From the NCBI RefSeq assembly GCF_009362815.1, contig NZ_WHNX01000017.1:1-62960 (forward strand): a DNA stretch of 62,960 nucleotides. Direction: 5' to 3'. Under the pieces are notes generated by a model. That model was given only the letters and a program-made list of their open reading frames with translations. It was not told the origin of the DNA and did no database searches. A program made the translations under genes and the position numbers. Numbering within the stretch: position 1 is the first letter of the stretch; each line of letters opens with the position of its first letter. The stretch is from Alkalibaculum sporogenes (GTDB taxonomy: Bacteria; Bacillota; Clostridia; Eubacteriales; Alkalibacteraceae). This document shows, in pieces, positions 1 through 8,822 of the stretch.

Positions 1-82
1 GTTATATCAATTAGTGGAAAATCCTACAGATTAAAGGATCATATTAAACAAGAATCATAATAAAACCTACATTCTTAAATGA

Positions 83-691
83 TCAAAAACATGCATTATA
101 AACTTGACATTTATATTCCTTTGCAGTACGAAAAATTACACTACCCTCTACAGTAATTCCAAGTGGTGAGAATAAATTTTCTGTTGCAAAATCAAACACA
201 GATTGTCCAGTCACTTTTATGATAATGCCCGACAAAATATCAGGTCCTATGAGTGGCGCGTATCTAAATTTCCCGATATGTTCCGTACCTCCTAATAAAT
301 CAAGGGTAAATTTTACCGAGTCATCACTAGTAAAGTACTTTATATAGTTGTAGGGCGCAAACCGATATTTATACGGAGCTGTCATTGTTAGCAGATTTTC
401 GAGTGTAACCTTCTGTATCGTTTTTTCTCCTCTTTTAACGGTGTAATCAGGGAAAAACTCCAATACTTTCTGATTGATACTTTTGATATAGCCTTTGTCC
501 ATGGCAATCCCAATTAATATAGAAACAATACTTTTAGCTACGGAATAAACATGGATAGTGCTAGCAGCCGTGCAGCCGCTAAAGTAGTTTTCGTATAGTA
601 TTTTGCCGTCCTTTAATACAACCATGCACGCAATATTGCTATAGTCATGGATTATAATCTTTTCAAGTTCTCTAATTTTTTTCAGATTCAT
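83..691 (-). pseudogene. Serine hydrolase (beta-lactamase family), C-terminally truncated
   Basis: The 202 residues cover only the front half of a class C beta-lactamase-like serine hydrolase (usually about 350 aa). The catalytic S-x-x-K motif is seen as SVAK near residue 51, and the stretch up to ILSGIIIKVTG and SPLGI follows the family. After residue about 185 the similarity stops abruptly and the reading ends in unrelated residues, so the Tyr and C-terminal H/K-T-G motifs are missing. The start is well supported by AGGAGG 11 nt upstream. No partner gene lies downstream within the window. The product is probably inactive. Family assignment is firm; loss of function is inferred from the missing half. 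Confidence 0.75.
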
Positions 692-928
692 GCAATTAAT
701 TTCCTCCTTTAAATTTTAGAGGATATCCTTGAAATTAATGATATATCCATTAAAAATGCTTTACAATACCTATTTTTAAAAAAATTATATTAAATTATCA
801 GCTGCAAACCTTTTTGGACATGTCTCAACTATTTAATTAATTAATATAATTCGGCTTCGATTGTTATTTCACCCCCCTTTTCTCATTCTAAACTTTTCAT
901 ACCAATTAACGGTCTGATAAGGCTGGTG

Positions 929-1212
929 TTACTCGACTGTTTCTATGGATTCCACGATGCTCATTCTTGCAATCTTTTTGAGTGGGATACACGTTGCTAT
1001 CAAACAGACTAGGATGGAAATAACAGTTGCTTCTAAAATCGGCACAATAGGTATTGCTACCAGCTCTAGACTGTCCGTGGTAGCGGCTCCAACAAAAACT
1101 GTACAGATGTAACCTGTTACCGGACCAACAACAGCTGCAATCATGCCGTAATAGGCACCCTCCCACAAAAATGTCTTATAGAGGCTGGCGGAGCTCATTC
1201 CAATCGTCCGCT
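929..1212 (-). pseudogene. FtsX-type ABC permease, C-terminal remnant
   Basis: About 90 residues match the end of a MacB/BceB-type permease: the RTIGMS...LYKTFLWEG turn, two hydrophobic segments (about residues 15-38 and 48-70) and the closing PLKKIARMSIVESIE. Everything upstream of the RTIGMS turn has been replaced by a histidine kinase fragment, so this is the tail of a gene that lost its body by deletion. Together with the next two fragments it shows an ancestral regulator-kinase-ABC transporter locus of the kind used against peptide antibiotics. Confidence 0.7.
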
Positions 1213-1606
1213 GGTCAAATCAACCCGTATCAGTTTATCCGCATAACGCATAGCGTTGGATATCAAATTTTCAGCAACATTATACACAGTATCTTTGTCT
1301 AACCAAACACTTTTCTCCGTGGCACTGCTATGAAACTCAATAGCAAAACCAGCACTTTTACCCAAGATAGAAATGCTGTCGCTTAGTTCCGTGGAAAAGG
1401 CTTCCCATTCAAGCGGTATCGGATTGCAGTAAATTTCTTCCAACTTTTGTGCGCTAGTCATGGCTTCCACATAAGTCTCAATTCGTCCGGTATATTGCTC
1501 AATCAAAGAAATGGTATCACGCTCTCTTGCTGCTGTCAGATTACCATTTTCAAGACCCTTTTGCAGTATTTGTGCCGAGCCTTTTAGAACAGTAACTGGG
1601 TTACAA
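1208..1606 (-). pseudogene. Sensor histidine kinase remnant (end of dimerisation domain and part of ATPase domain)
   Basis: Reading in one frame gives NPVTVLKGSAQIL, the end of a H-D-L-R-N-P-type phosphoacceptor helix with the His itself lost, then a linker and VYNVAENLISNAMRYA, the N-box of a HATPase domain. The G-box part is gone: the frame passes into the permease remnant at about 1210. The upstream edge is joined directly to a response-regulator N-terminus at about 1606. Two deletions therefore removed the sensor, the phosphoacceptor His and the nucleotide-closing half. Confidence 0.7.
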
Positions 1607-1697
1607 CATACACCTGATAGTTTATCATTTCAAAGTAATTTTTCATCATGGTAATAATACCTTTTTCATCGTCAACCAATAAGATTTTTTTGTTCAC
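1607..1697 (-). pseudogene. Response regulator N-terminal remnant
   Basis: Starting from a GTG with AAAGGAGG just upstream, the first 25 to 30 residues read KKILLVDDEKGIITMM, the acidic pocket (DDE) of a receiver domain. After NYQVY the sequence jumps into kinase sequence and the frame stops. The start region looks intact, so a short peptide could still be made, but the phosphorylatable Asp and output domain are absent. Confidence 0.65.
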
Positions 1698-2007
1698 TGT
1701 TCCGGCCTCCTTTTGTAGGATCCCTTTTATCATTACATACAAATCTCAAGATTTTCTCAACTTTCTCAATTTATAGGTTGATTTTTGATATCTTCCGTCC
1801 TCTGTCTTCTTTGTATCCTTTGGTATAATCCAAATATTACCATTTTAATCACACCCTTAATTCGCCCATTAAAACAATATAATTCACCATTTGAGCAGTG
1901 ATACTCCATTTTTCTCAGGTTTCTTTTATCGTCATATAGCCCATATTGATACACTTTTCATCGTGCCTTTAGATTTATTAATATCACATTTTGTAATAAG
2001 GGACAGT

Positions 2008-3051
2008 TCATAAGCGCATATGGTCAAAAGTACTTGCGATACTTGCGACAAAGTTCCATTGCCTTACCATATAGTTTTTTAAATTAACTGTATTGAATTG
2101 ATATGCTGTATATATTCTATCTAAATCTAATTCTGAACTTATTAAACCACACTGTTCAATAGCTTTAGCTGCAGCGTATCCACTTTCTATTCCGGCAGAA
2201 ATACCTTCTCCCATCGGATTTAAAAAACCTGCTGTTTCTCCTGCAAACAAAACTTTTCCTTTTCCGTATTCAACTTGACATCCTGGCATAATATGCGGCA
2301 TCAACCATTTTTCTTCTCGTTCTTGTTTCTCAATTTTCAGATTATGATGTTGTTTCATATAAGATAGAAACTGAGAATAATAATACTCAATTTTTCTTAT
2401 GTCTTTGACAGATACTCCAAGTATTAAATAATTATCCTTTACATTAAACCACGCATCATACTCTGATAATTGTGGTTGCAAATAAGCATAAAAGTAATGA
2501 TAATCTAAATCTATTGAACCTTTGTTAAAGGTTTGATAAGTTGTAATATAATTTTTGGGAGTATTAGTCAGTTTTCGCTTTATTGAGCTGACCACACCAT
2601 CACAGACAACTACATATTTTGCATATTCGGTATATTCAATTGCACCTTTTAATTGTACTTCTACACCATCTGGATAATCGTCACAAGATATTGCCACGGT
2701 TTCGTCACGAAACTCTGCACCAGCTTCAACTGCTTTTTGTGTCAACCAATAATCAAACGAGCTTCTCCAAATATTTAAGCATTCCTGTTCGTATCGATAT
2801 TCTTTTCCTTTATCATTTGTAAAAATCATTCCCCTATTATCTGTAGGTGTGCATTGAGTAAAAAATGGCGTTGCTTCTCCAAAATATTGCTCAACCAAAT
2901 TCATTGATTTCTTTATTAAAATACCGGAACAAGATTTGTTTCTAGGCATTTTGAACTTTTCTAATAATAAAACTCTATATCCATTACTGGCTAATTCCTT
3001 AGCAGCACTACTGCCAGTAGGGCCAGCACCAATTACAATTACATCGTACAT
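2008..3051 (-). CDS. Geranylgeranyl-reductase-family FAD-dependent oxidoreductase
   Basis: The 347-residue protein opens with a Rossmann dinucleotide fold (VIVIGAGPTGSSAA, residues 4-17, then an acidic end in LLLEK) and has the second FAD-binding block VLFAGETAGFLNPMGEGIS near residue 265. This GEGI arrangement is typical of the geranylgeranyl reductase / digeranylgeranylglycerophospholipid reductase group of p-hydroxybenzoate-hydroxylase-like flavoproteins, which reduce isoprenoid double bonds or hydroxylate small substrates. The start chosen is the ATG at 3051, because the in-frame ATG 15 nt upstream lies in the ribosome binding site GGAGGAA. The next upstream gene on the same strand is a squalene-cyclase-like protein, so an isoprenoid substrate is a reasonable guess, but it is unproven. 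Confidence 0.8.
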   Translation of the reverse strand: MYDVIVIGAGPTGSSAAKELASNGYRVLLLEKFKMPRNKSCSGILIKKSMNLVEQYFGEATPFFTQCTPTDNRGMIFTNDKGKEYRYEQECLNIWRSSFDYWLTQKAVEAGAEFRDETVAISCDDYPDGVEVQLKGAIEYTEYAKYVVVCDGVVSSIKRKLTNTPKNYITTYQTFNKGSIDLDYHYFYAYLQPQLSEYDAWFNVKDNYLILGVSVKDIRKIEYYYSQFLSYMKQHHNLKIEKQEREEKWLMPHIMPGCQVEYGKGKVLFAGETAGFLNPMGEGISAGIESGYAAAKAIEQCGLISSELDLDRIYTAYQFNTVNLKNYMVRQWNFVASIASTFDHMRL

Positions 3052-3079
3052 TATAAATTCCTCCATATAATTAAACTAT

Positions 3080-3235
3080 TTACTCATGATAGACGATCAC
3101 AAATAAACGTTCAAATGTGAACAAGGCTCTATTATCAGACTGAGCCAGGTAGTCCACTTTGATTCCTTCGAAAACATCATTTGAAAAACCTAAATGCAGT
3201 TCGGTTCGCAACTTGTCAAGATAAGGTTTCAGTCC
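3080..3235 (-). other. Open frame remnant of about 50 codons, no start codon
   Basis: Between the two minus-strand genes is a stretch that reads as protein-like sequence (KPYLDKLRTELHLGFS, then LAQSDNRALFTFERLF) up to a TAA at 3080. It has no start codon and is preceded by an in-frame stop, while a short frame beginning MENNTNILDMI ends just before it. I do not recognise the family. It looks like the tail of a broken gene. The rest of the 3067-3429 gap holds nothing I can assign. Confidence 0.35.
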
Positions 3236-3429
3236 TATTGATTAAATCATATCTAAGATATTAGTATTATTCTCCATCACATAGTATTTTGTAGCCCACA
3301 AAACTATGGTAATGCTTTTTTCGTTAAGTTAATCATAATAGCTTTTATCGGAATAAAAATTATAACCAACTTTGAAATCTCTAAAACTTCTTAAACCAAC
3401 TTTATTTTTGAGTTAGATACAAATACTGG

Positions 3430-4269
3430 CTACCTCTTTTCACCAAGATTTTTTAAAATTTCGTGATAGCGTATTGTTGCCAATGCACTTGGTTTACCTT
3501 TTTTACAGAAAGAAAACTTGGCCAACTTCGGAACAACACGCTCAACAATAATCTGTCCATCCACCATCTTAGATTCCAACGCTTTCAAGGCCTCCAGAAA
3601 TCGTTTATCCTCCTTTGCACGGTTATAAAAGGATAAAACATATACATAAACAAAAATATTGTAGTTGCGGAAGGGATATTCGATCTGCATAAACAGTGTG
3701 CCCATTCCATAATGGCATGGGCCAATCGGTTTCCGGATTGTCCAATGCTCAAGCAAGAAATCTACAGCCCTATCAAGCGCTGGTTCTTTATTGAGATAAT
3801 CACTAAATCGGAATGCATCCAAAACAGTAAGTGTTGGGAAGGGGTTTGAATACTCAGTTTCCGGACCTCGTCCAAAGCTATACTTGTTGCAACGCCAGCC
3901 GCCATCGTTATATTGTGTATCCAAAAGGTGTAGAAAGGTTTTTTGCAGTTTGGAATCACAGGTATAACCCATGTGGCAAAGCACATTGACAGCATTGGCA
4001 GTATGGCATGGGTAAATTGAACCTTGCGGGTACACCTTAAAACTTCCATCTTCCCTCCATGCACTGAATATTATGATGGCGCATTCTTTAAGTAAAGGCT
4101 CGTTGGATTCCATTCCTAATTCCAACAGATATAGTATGCTATCCAGCGTGGAGAAAGGGGATCCTTTTATTAATCGTTTGTCAGGTGTAGTCCAATAGTC
4201 TGCGCCATTATCATACCTATGCGATAATATAGCTTCAACATCTGAAATATATTTCTTCTCTATAGCCAT
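3430..4269 (-). CDS. Squalene-cyclase-like (prenyltransferase / squalene oxidase repeat) protein
   Basis: A protein of about 279 residues built from alpha-helical repeats with the spacing of the alpha/alpha-toroid fold of terpenoid cyclases and protein prenyltransferases. Repeats are visible around FSAWREDGSFKVYPQGSIYP, LDTQYNDGGWRCNKYSFGRG and TLTVLDAFRFSDYL; the DGSF and DGGW turns are the typical QW-like corners. There is no DXDD catalytic motif of class II cyclases, so cyclase activity is doubtful. The start is the ATG at 4269 with GGAGGAG 6 nt upstream; the in-frame ATG at 4293 has no such site. It is followed on the same strand by the flavoprotein, after a 378-nt gap. The precise substrate is unknown. 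Confidence 0.65.
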   Translation of the reverse strand: MAIEKKYISDVEAILSHRYDNGADYWTTPDKRLIKGSPFSTLDSILYLLELGMESNEPLLKECAIIIFSAWREDGSFKVYPQGSIYPCHTANAVNVLCHMGYTCDSKLQKTFLHLLDTQYNDGGWRCNKYSFGRGPETEYSNPFPTLTVLDAFRFSDYLNKEPALDRAVDFLLEHWTIRKPIGPCHYGMGTLFMQIEYPFRNYNIFVYVYVLSFYNRAKEDKRFLEALKALESKMVDGQIIVERVVPKLAKFSFCKKGKPSALATIRYHEILKNLGEKR

Positions 4270-4325
4270 TTCTATCTCCTCCATATACTTCATTTTTTTA
4301 CATAGGTCACTCAGTGAGAATAGTC

Positions 4326-4593
4326 CTATTTTCCTTCACCAAGCAACTCTATTTCCATATCTTCCAACGCTTTTACATAATCTCTTCCATCAGAAGCAGT
4401 GTAGGCAAATTTTACCCACACTAAACTTTTTTCAAGTTCACCTTCTCTAAAAATATTTCTTATATGTTTACCAATCACACTTCTATCTCGCTGAAATAAT
4501 TCAACCATTTGGTCAATAGACAGTCAATAGTAGTTCTATTTTTGTCAAACCATCTTCGATCTGGTACATTATAATTTCAGAGTTCATATTCAT
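4326..4593 (-). pseudogene. RhuM-family (virulence protein) pseudogene
   Basis: The N-terminus reads MNSEIIMYQIEDGLTKIEL in one frame, then after a frame change SIDQMVELFQRDRSVIGKH and WVKFAYTASDGRDY, and ends ALEDMEIELLGEGK. These are the front and very end of RhuM-like proteins of about 330 aa, so the whole middle (over 200 residues) has been deleted and an additional frameshift of a few codons lies near 4530. RhuM proteins are often found in accessory DNA and near restriction systems. No functional product is expected. Confidence 0.7.
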
Positions 4594-4758
4594 ACTCATA
4601 CTCGTTGCACACTTTCTTTTATTATACATGTTTTATTAAAATATTCCCATTATTATACAAAAAAGAGATGAGTTTACGTGATATCAAAGAGAAATCTCAA
4701 AATCCCATACTATGTTATGTGCAGAAGTATTACCGAAGTGACTCTTTTAAAAAATGAT

Positions 4759-4813
4759 AGTAAATTTAAGAAATTATATTTGAATAAATGCTTATAGTTG
4801 AGATATGTCCCTA
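4759..4813 (+). repeat. Dispersed 55-nt repeat, copy A
   Basis: This copy matches 8730-8784 in the same orientation at 49 of 55 positions. It ends in GTTGAGATATGTCCCTA (GTTGAGACATGTCCCTA in copy B). The core GTTGAGACATGTCC occurs once more in reverse orientation at 816-829. Copy B lies just after a transposase-like tail, so the element may be the end of a mobile unit. Confidence 0.6.
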
Positions 4814-4828
4814 TTAGCTACTCATTCT

Positions 4829-4874
4829 AGTACCTTGCAATGCATGATACGTCTATTTTGTATTGCAAGGTACT
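4829..4874. terminator. Perfect 13-bp inverted repeat, possible terminator
   Basis: AGTACCTTGCAAT (4829-4841) and ATTGCAAGGTACT (4862-4874) are exact reverse complements separated by 20 nt. On the plus strand a T-rich tail follows after about 10 nt. It could be a terminator or a regulator-binding dyad. It lies 40 nt beyond the end of the XRE regulator fragment. Confidence 0.45.
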
Positions 4875-4915
4875 TGTTTTGTCAAGTTTTTTATTCCTAC
4901 CCTTTGTCTGCTACT

Positions 4916-5101
4916 CTACTCAAAATAAAATAAATCCTCAAACTTTTTTTCAAGAGCGATACAAAGAATAAGTGCCAATTTAGAAGTTGGGTTAAACTGA
5001 CCCGTTTCAATAGAGCTGATTGTGTTTCTCGATACACCCACCATTTCAGCAAGTTCGCTTTGAGAAATTCCTTTTTCTACACGTGCTACTTTTAATCGAT
5101 T
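4916..5101 (-). pseudogene. XRE-family (Cro/C1-type) small HTH regulator, start lost
   Basis: About 61 codons give NRLKVARVEKGISQSELAEM, GVSRNTISSIETGQFNPT and LALILCIALEKKFEDLF, a complete Cro/C1 helix-turn-helix of the roughly 68-aa YgzD-like type. The frame has a stop (TAA) exactly before the first residue and no start codon; the expected ATG-AAA seems to have been altered to ATA-AA by a substitution and a one-base loss. All DNA-contact residues are intact, so the damage looks recent. Confidence 0.7.
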
Positions 5102-5295
5102 TTATTTGCACGATATTTTCCAAATCAATCTGATCCGATTAAGGCAAACCATAAACTCAAGACATGTCGCTCATCATGTATTAGTTTCTAGTTCCACCTT
5201 GACGTCATATCTTCTATTTCACTATGATAAGGTCACAGATTGATTCCACATGGCTCGAGTTGATGTCATTGATGTCTTAATCAGATTTTGTAGCA

Positions 5296-6342
5296 TTACG
5301 TTTGAGGGAACATATATTGTGATAAGAATTCCAATGATATTTCATTGATGAATTCTAATGTTTCATAACCTGGTTTTGAATAATTGCCTCCAAGCATCTT
5401 GCATAACGCGGGCGAAGTTCTCACAAGGTCTGTTAAAGTAAAGTGATTACTGCCAGGGATGTGATAGTTTATAGCTTTTCCATTATTATACAAATAATTT
5501 GCGTTTTGAGCATATTTATTATCATTGCCTATTAGCATGTATCCGGTATCACTGTATACATTCATAACCGCACTTTTATATGGCTCGGTATTCCATGTAA
5601 ACTCATCTTCGGAATATCCTGTGATGTCGTACATATACGGTGCTTCAAGTGCAATCACGGCACTTATGTCATCTCGCATTCGTGCTGTTCCAAGAACTGC
5701 AGCACCTCCTAGGGAGTGACCCGCAAGACCTATATTTTGCGGATTTATCAATGAATAGAAACTGTTACCGGGCTGTCTTGTTTCTGCAATGATTGTGTTA
5801 ATTACCTGGTTGATATCTGCCATACGGATACCCATCCATTTTTTATAGAGCATATATGAATTGGCAATGTCTTTATTTGAGTCTTCCATATTTAATTCTT
5901 GGAAATAGTCTCGATCTATCCACACTTTCTTTCCGTCTATCGAAGCATATAATGCATGATAGGGATGGGCAATGCTCGCAACAACAAACCCATGGCTTGC
6001 CAGTTCCTCAAATAATGAAGCATTGCTTGTCTTTACACTTATCCCCCCGTGTGAGAAAACAACTAATGGACAGCTGTTTCTTTCTATGCTTTTATCGGTA
6101 GGATAGTATACTTTCAAGGATAATTTTCGAATGCTCCCATCGTTAAGAAATGCCTCCAATCTAGAATTATCATTAATCTGCACAACGACCGAATCAAAGG
6201 AAAAAGGGCCGGTAGTTTTGATAGCGGATAAGCCTGGAAACAAAACTTTCGCAACGGCTAAAAATACACATACAACGATCAAGATTCTTATAAATACTTT
6301 CCTTAGCTTAGTTGGTACAGGAGTTTTATGCACAGTCGTCAT
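5296..6342 (-). CDS. Platelet-activating-factor-acetylhydrolase-like secreted/anchored alpha/beta hydrolase
   Basis: A 348-residue protein with one N-terminal membrane segment (about residues 17-38), so the catalytic part faces outside. The core shows the alpha/beta hydrolase elements: the oxyanion turn VVFSHGG near residue 100, the nucleophile elbow GHSLGG near 210, and a C-terminal GSNHFT with the likely catalytic His near 295. The order and spacing fit PAF-acetylhydrolase isoform II-like lipases and esterases. The start is the ATG at 6342 preceded by AGGTGG; a GTG two codons upstream overlaps that site. It stands alone, surrounded by remnants. The natural ester substrate is unknown. Confidence 0.8.
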   Translation of the reverse strand: MTTVHKTPVPTKLRKVFIRILIVVCVFLAVAKVLFPGLSAIKTTGPFSFDSVVVQINDNSRLEAFLNDGSIRKLSLKVYYPTDKSIERNSCPLVVFSHGGISVKTSNASLFEELASHGFVVASIAHPYHALYASIDGKKVWIDRDYFQELNMEDSNKDIANSYMLYKKWMGIRMADINQVINTIIAETRQPGNSFYSLINPQNIGLAGHSLGGAAVLGTARMRDDISAVIALEAPYMYDITGYSEDEFTWNTEPYKSAVMNVYSDTGYMLIGNDNKYAQNANYLYNNGKAINYHIPGSNHFTLTDLVRTSPALCKMLGGNYSKPGYETLEFINEISLEFLSQYMFPQT

Positions 6343-6581
6343 TACCACCTACATTCTAAATATATTTTCAATAAAAGAGCTTTCATAAATTTCTTAAAGT
6401 TTCTGATCACAAGTAGGTGAACCTACTCGTGTAGTCATTTTTCAAGTTAATCGTTCATCTCTCGTTTTTACTGCTGCAAGTTTCGGAGTCAAATACCCTT
6501 GCCATACAATGGGCTCGCGAGAAAAAAACAGGCGTTAGCCGGCCCAGCATTGTCTGAAGTCTAATGTCCAACCACCTGGGG

Positions 6582-7643
6582 TTAGATCCTCGTCCACCTG
6601 GACTCCATAAAAGGTGGAACGCCTTCACTAAGATTGATCTTTGCCGTCCACAAGTAGGTTTTTGGCCACTGACGGAAGATCTTTGCGACGTTAAAAAGGA
6701 ATTTTAAGAAAAGAGTCCTGGGGCGTGGCTCCCACCCGCCGCTGGGGTTAAGTGTTACTTCCACCTCGTCACCACTGCGACTAACCTCATAAGTACCTCT
6801 CACCACCCCTGCAGACTCATCCGCGCTAAGTACGAATTCACCGCTAAAAGAAGTATTATCCGCAATGTAGGCGATTTCCGGGAAGGGTGGATGAAACTCG
6901 GATGCAAATCTATGGCTTTTGCGACTTGAACTAATGCGGGCAAAGGCGGGACAATTCTGTTGCTCTGAAAGCTCATAAAGAGTGTCATTCGGCCCGTAAA
7001 GCTTGTTTCCTTCCCTTCTAAGTGGCTCAAGCGCCTGTGACTGTGATGGGCACCAGTCCACCAGAAATGTATCAGAACTGTAGCGCATGAAGTACACGCG
7101 AGAACCATTAAGTGGGAATGGAAAGGTATCCGGTTTATGAGTCCGGCCGTTAATGCTAATGGTTACGTCAGTATTCGCCCGGCGGACAAAATCAAACTTA
7201 AACATCAGATAGACAGGTAGAGACGAGGGATTAGCCGAAGAGCTTCCCACAGGCGCTAATAGCGAAAAGGGGTTGGTTGGCTTCTGGCTTTTTTCCACAA
7301 TTTCAACTTCCACCTTACGGCCAGCTTTGTCCTTAAAGGCGAAGGCCACGTCAACGCCGCTTGTGGTCACGCTAAAACGGGCATTGGTCATGGGACTTAT
7401 AATGGTATCAGCCAGCCCCTTTGCTGCTACGTCTATTCTATCCTCTTTGGTCAGGCCAGGTTGCTGGTACACATCTATATAGCCGTCCTTGCGCCAGGCT
7501 ATAATTCTTAAGCCTGTACCGTAGGAAGCATCATCAAACCACTGGGGCTCAAAACCAATGTAGACTTCGTCCGGATCCCTCTCAAAATTGATGAGGAACA
7601 ATCGTTCAATGTGGCTTATGTTTAATGAAAAAGGTGAATACAT
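6582..7643 (-). CDS. Protein of unknown function, GC-rich
   Basis: A 353-residue protein I do not recognise. It has no signal peptide or membrane segment and is rich in beta-forming stretches (GFEPQWFDDASYGTG, VDVAFAFKDKAGRKVEVEI, GEFVLSADESAGVVRGTYEV), suggesting a soluble beta-sandwich-like protein. The start is firm (GGAGG 7 nt before the ATG). Base composition is distinctly higher in G+C than anything around it, and codons such as GCC, CGG and CTG are frequent, so it was probably acquired from a different genome. It has no operon partners. Confidence 0.6.
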   Translation of the reverse strand: MYSPFSLNISHIERLFLINFERDPDEVYIGFEPQWFDDASYGTGLRIIAWRKDGYIDVYQQPGLTKEDRIDVAAKGLADTIISPMTNARFSVTTSGVDVAFAFKDKAGRKVEVEIVEKSQKPTNPFSLLAPVGSSSANPSSLPVYLMFKFDFVRRANTDVTISINGRTHKPDTFPFPLNGSRVYFMRYSSDTFLVDWCPSQSQALEPLRREGNKLYGPNDTLYELSEQQNCPAFARISSSRKSHRFASEFHPPFPEIAYIADNTSFSGEFVLSADESAGVVRGTYEVSRSGDEVEVTLNPSGGWEPRPRTLFLKFLFNVAKIFRQWPKTYLWTAKINLSEGVPPFMESRWTRI

Positions 7644-7936
7644 ATGAAAACCTCCAGTCGTGTTTGAATAGTTATCCTATTAAAAAAAGTATGTTTGTTA
7701 TTTCTCTTTTCAATTTTCTAGTCCCCCTTAAAGCTACTCATTTCACTATATGGCAGATGAATAAACTTAAATATATTAGCATGTAGATTAAGCAGCTTGA
7801 AATCATACTGATTCTTCTCTATCATTTTGAATGCCTAGAGAGAGGGTACTACAAAATGTATGATCATATACATATAAGAACCTATGGAAAAAATCAACTT
7901 ACCAGGACACCATGTTTTAATAAGGATAAACATATC

Positions 7937-8325
7937 TTATAATACAGATTTAATAATTTTTAAAATAGCTTTTACTACAGCAGAATGACCTGCACCGTTT
8001 ATCTGATTTGTAGTACCAGTAAAGTATAAATCAGTATCAGGATTATACCATGCAAAGGAACCAGTTTGTCCCCAGAACCCTAAAACTTCTGTGATCGGTT
8101 TAAACGGAGAGATAATTCTAGGTATAAATAATTTTTCCAACCCTATGCCATAGAAGAAAAGACTAGGTGGAGGTAATATTAAATTCCACTTTTTGAAGTA
8201 TTCTATATTCTCTTTAGGAAAAAAATGTCCTTTAAAAAATTCTTTTAAAAAAATCATTGATTCCTCTGCTGTAGAAACAATACCACCTTCAGCTGTTACT
8301 GATGCGATGTAATTCGGAACCCATA
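7937..8325 (-). pseudogene. Serine hydrolase (beta-lactamase family), C-terminal fragment
   Basis: The frame reads VPNYIASVTAEGGIVSTAEESM near the front and later GFWGQTGSFAWYNPDTDLYF and GTTNQING, the closing segment of class C beta-lactamase-like hydrolases including the G-x-T-G-S block that supplies the KTG-equivalent. The first two-thirds of the gene, with the SxxK motif, is missing; the frame enters unrelated sequence at about 8326. It belongs to a different gene from the fragment at 83-691, because the order of the pieces is wrong for a single split gene. Confidence 0.7.
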
Positions 8326-8371
8326 GTTGTTATTAATATGGAATTACCATCTTTACTTAGTATTTGATATT

Positions 8372-8611
8372 GGTAGTCCTGACTTTATAAAGATCAAATA
8401 CAGTCACAAGGTTTCTAGTTTTAAAGCTATCTCTATTTTTTTAATGAGATGCCTTTGTGATTACTCTTATAAGGACATTTGTAAAGAGATTGGCAACTTG
8501 ACTCTTTCAGAAGTTGCCAAGCTCTCTGGTAAAGGGTTTACTCTTATTAATGCTGATCCTAAATATCAGAACTTATTACCACAATTGTTAGAACGAATAA
8601 GAGCTGCCTAA
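8372..8611 (+). pseudogene. C-terminal fragment, possibly of an IS200/REP-associated-type transposase
   Basis: The frame ends with CDYSYKDICKEIGNLTLSEV, KLSGKGFTLINADPKYQ and LLERIRAA. This resembles the helical tail seen after the Tyr-recombinase (Y1) domain of Firmicutes REP-associated transposases, but the catalytic HUH and Tyr parts are absent, so the assignment is tentative. A 55-nt repeat lies 120 nt downstream, where an element end would be. It abuts the serine hydrolase fragment head to head at about 8326, the likely breakpoint. Confidence 0.4.
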
Positions 8612-8729
8612 GCAACCCTTGTTAATAACTTCTCCTTACTTTTTATACCATTAATAAATGGTTTTATTACCATGCCTATATCTTTCTTTAACACCTTCTA
8701 ACTTAATTATTTTTTTGTTTTCTTTTCTC

Positions 8730-8784
8730 AGTAATTTTAAGAAATTATATTTGAATTAACACTTATGGTTGAGACATGTCCCTA
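8730..8784 (+). repeat. Dispersed 55-nt repeat, copy B
   Basis: The second copy of the element at 4759-4813, same orientation, six differences in 55. The rest of the 8612-8822 gap shows no gene. Confidence 0.6.
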
Positions 8785-8822
8785 CTCGTTTAAAAATACG
8801 CACAAATTTTGAAATTTCTATA

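Noticed and set aside
1766-1954. 62-codon minus-strand open frame
   Set aside because: No ribosome binding site, no family features and low complexity; treated as chance.
83-8325. The serine hydrolase fragments at 83-691 and 7937-8325 as two halves of one gene split by insertion
   Set aside because: On the minus strand the C-terminal piece lies upstream of the N-terminal piece, the wrong order for a simple split; they come from two genes.
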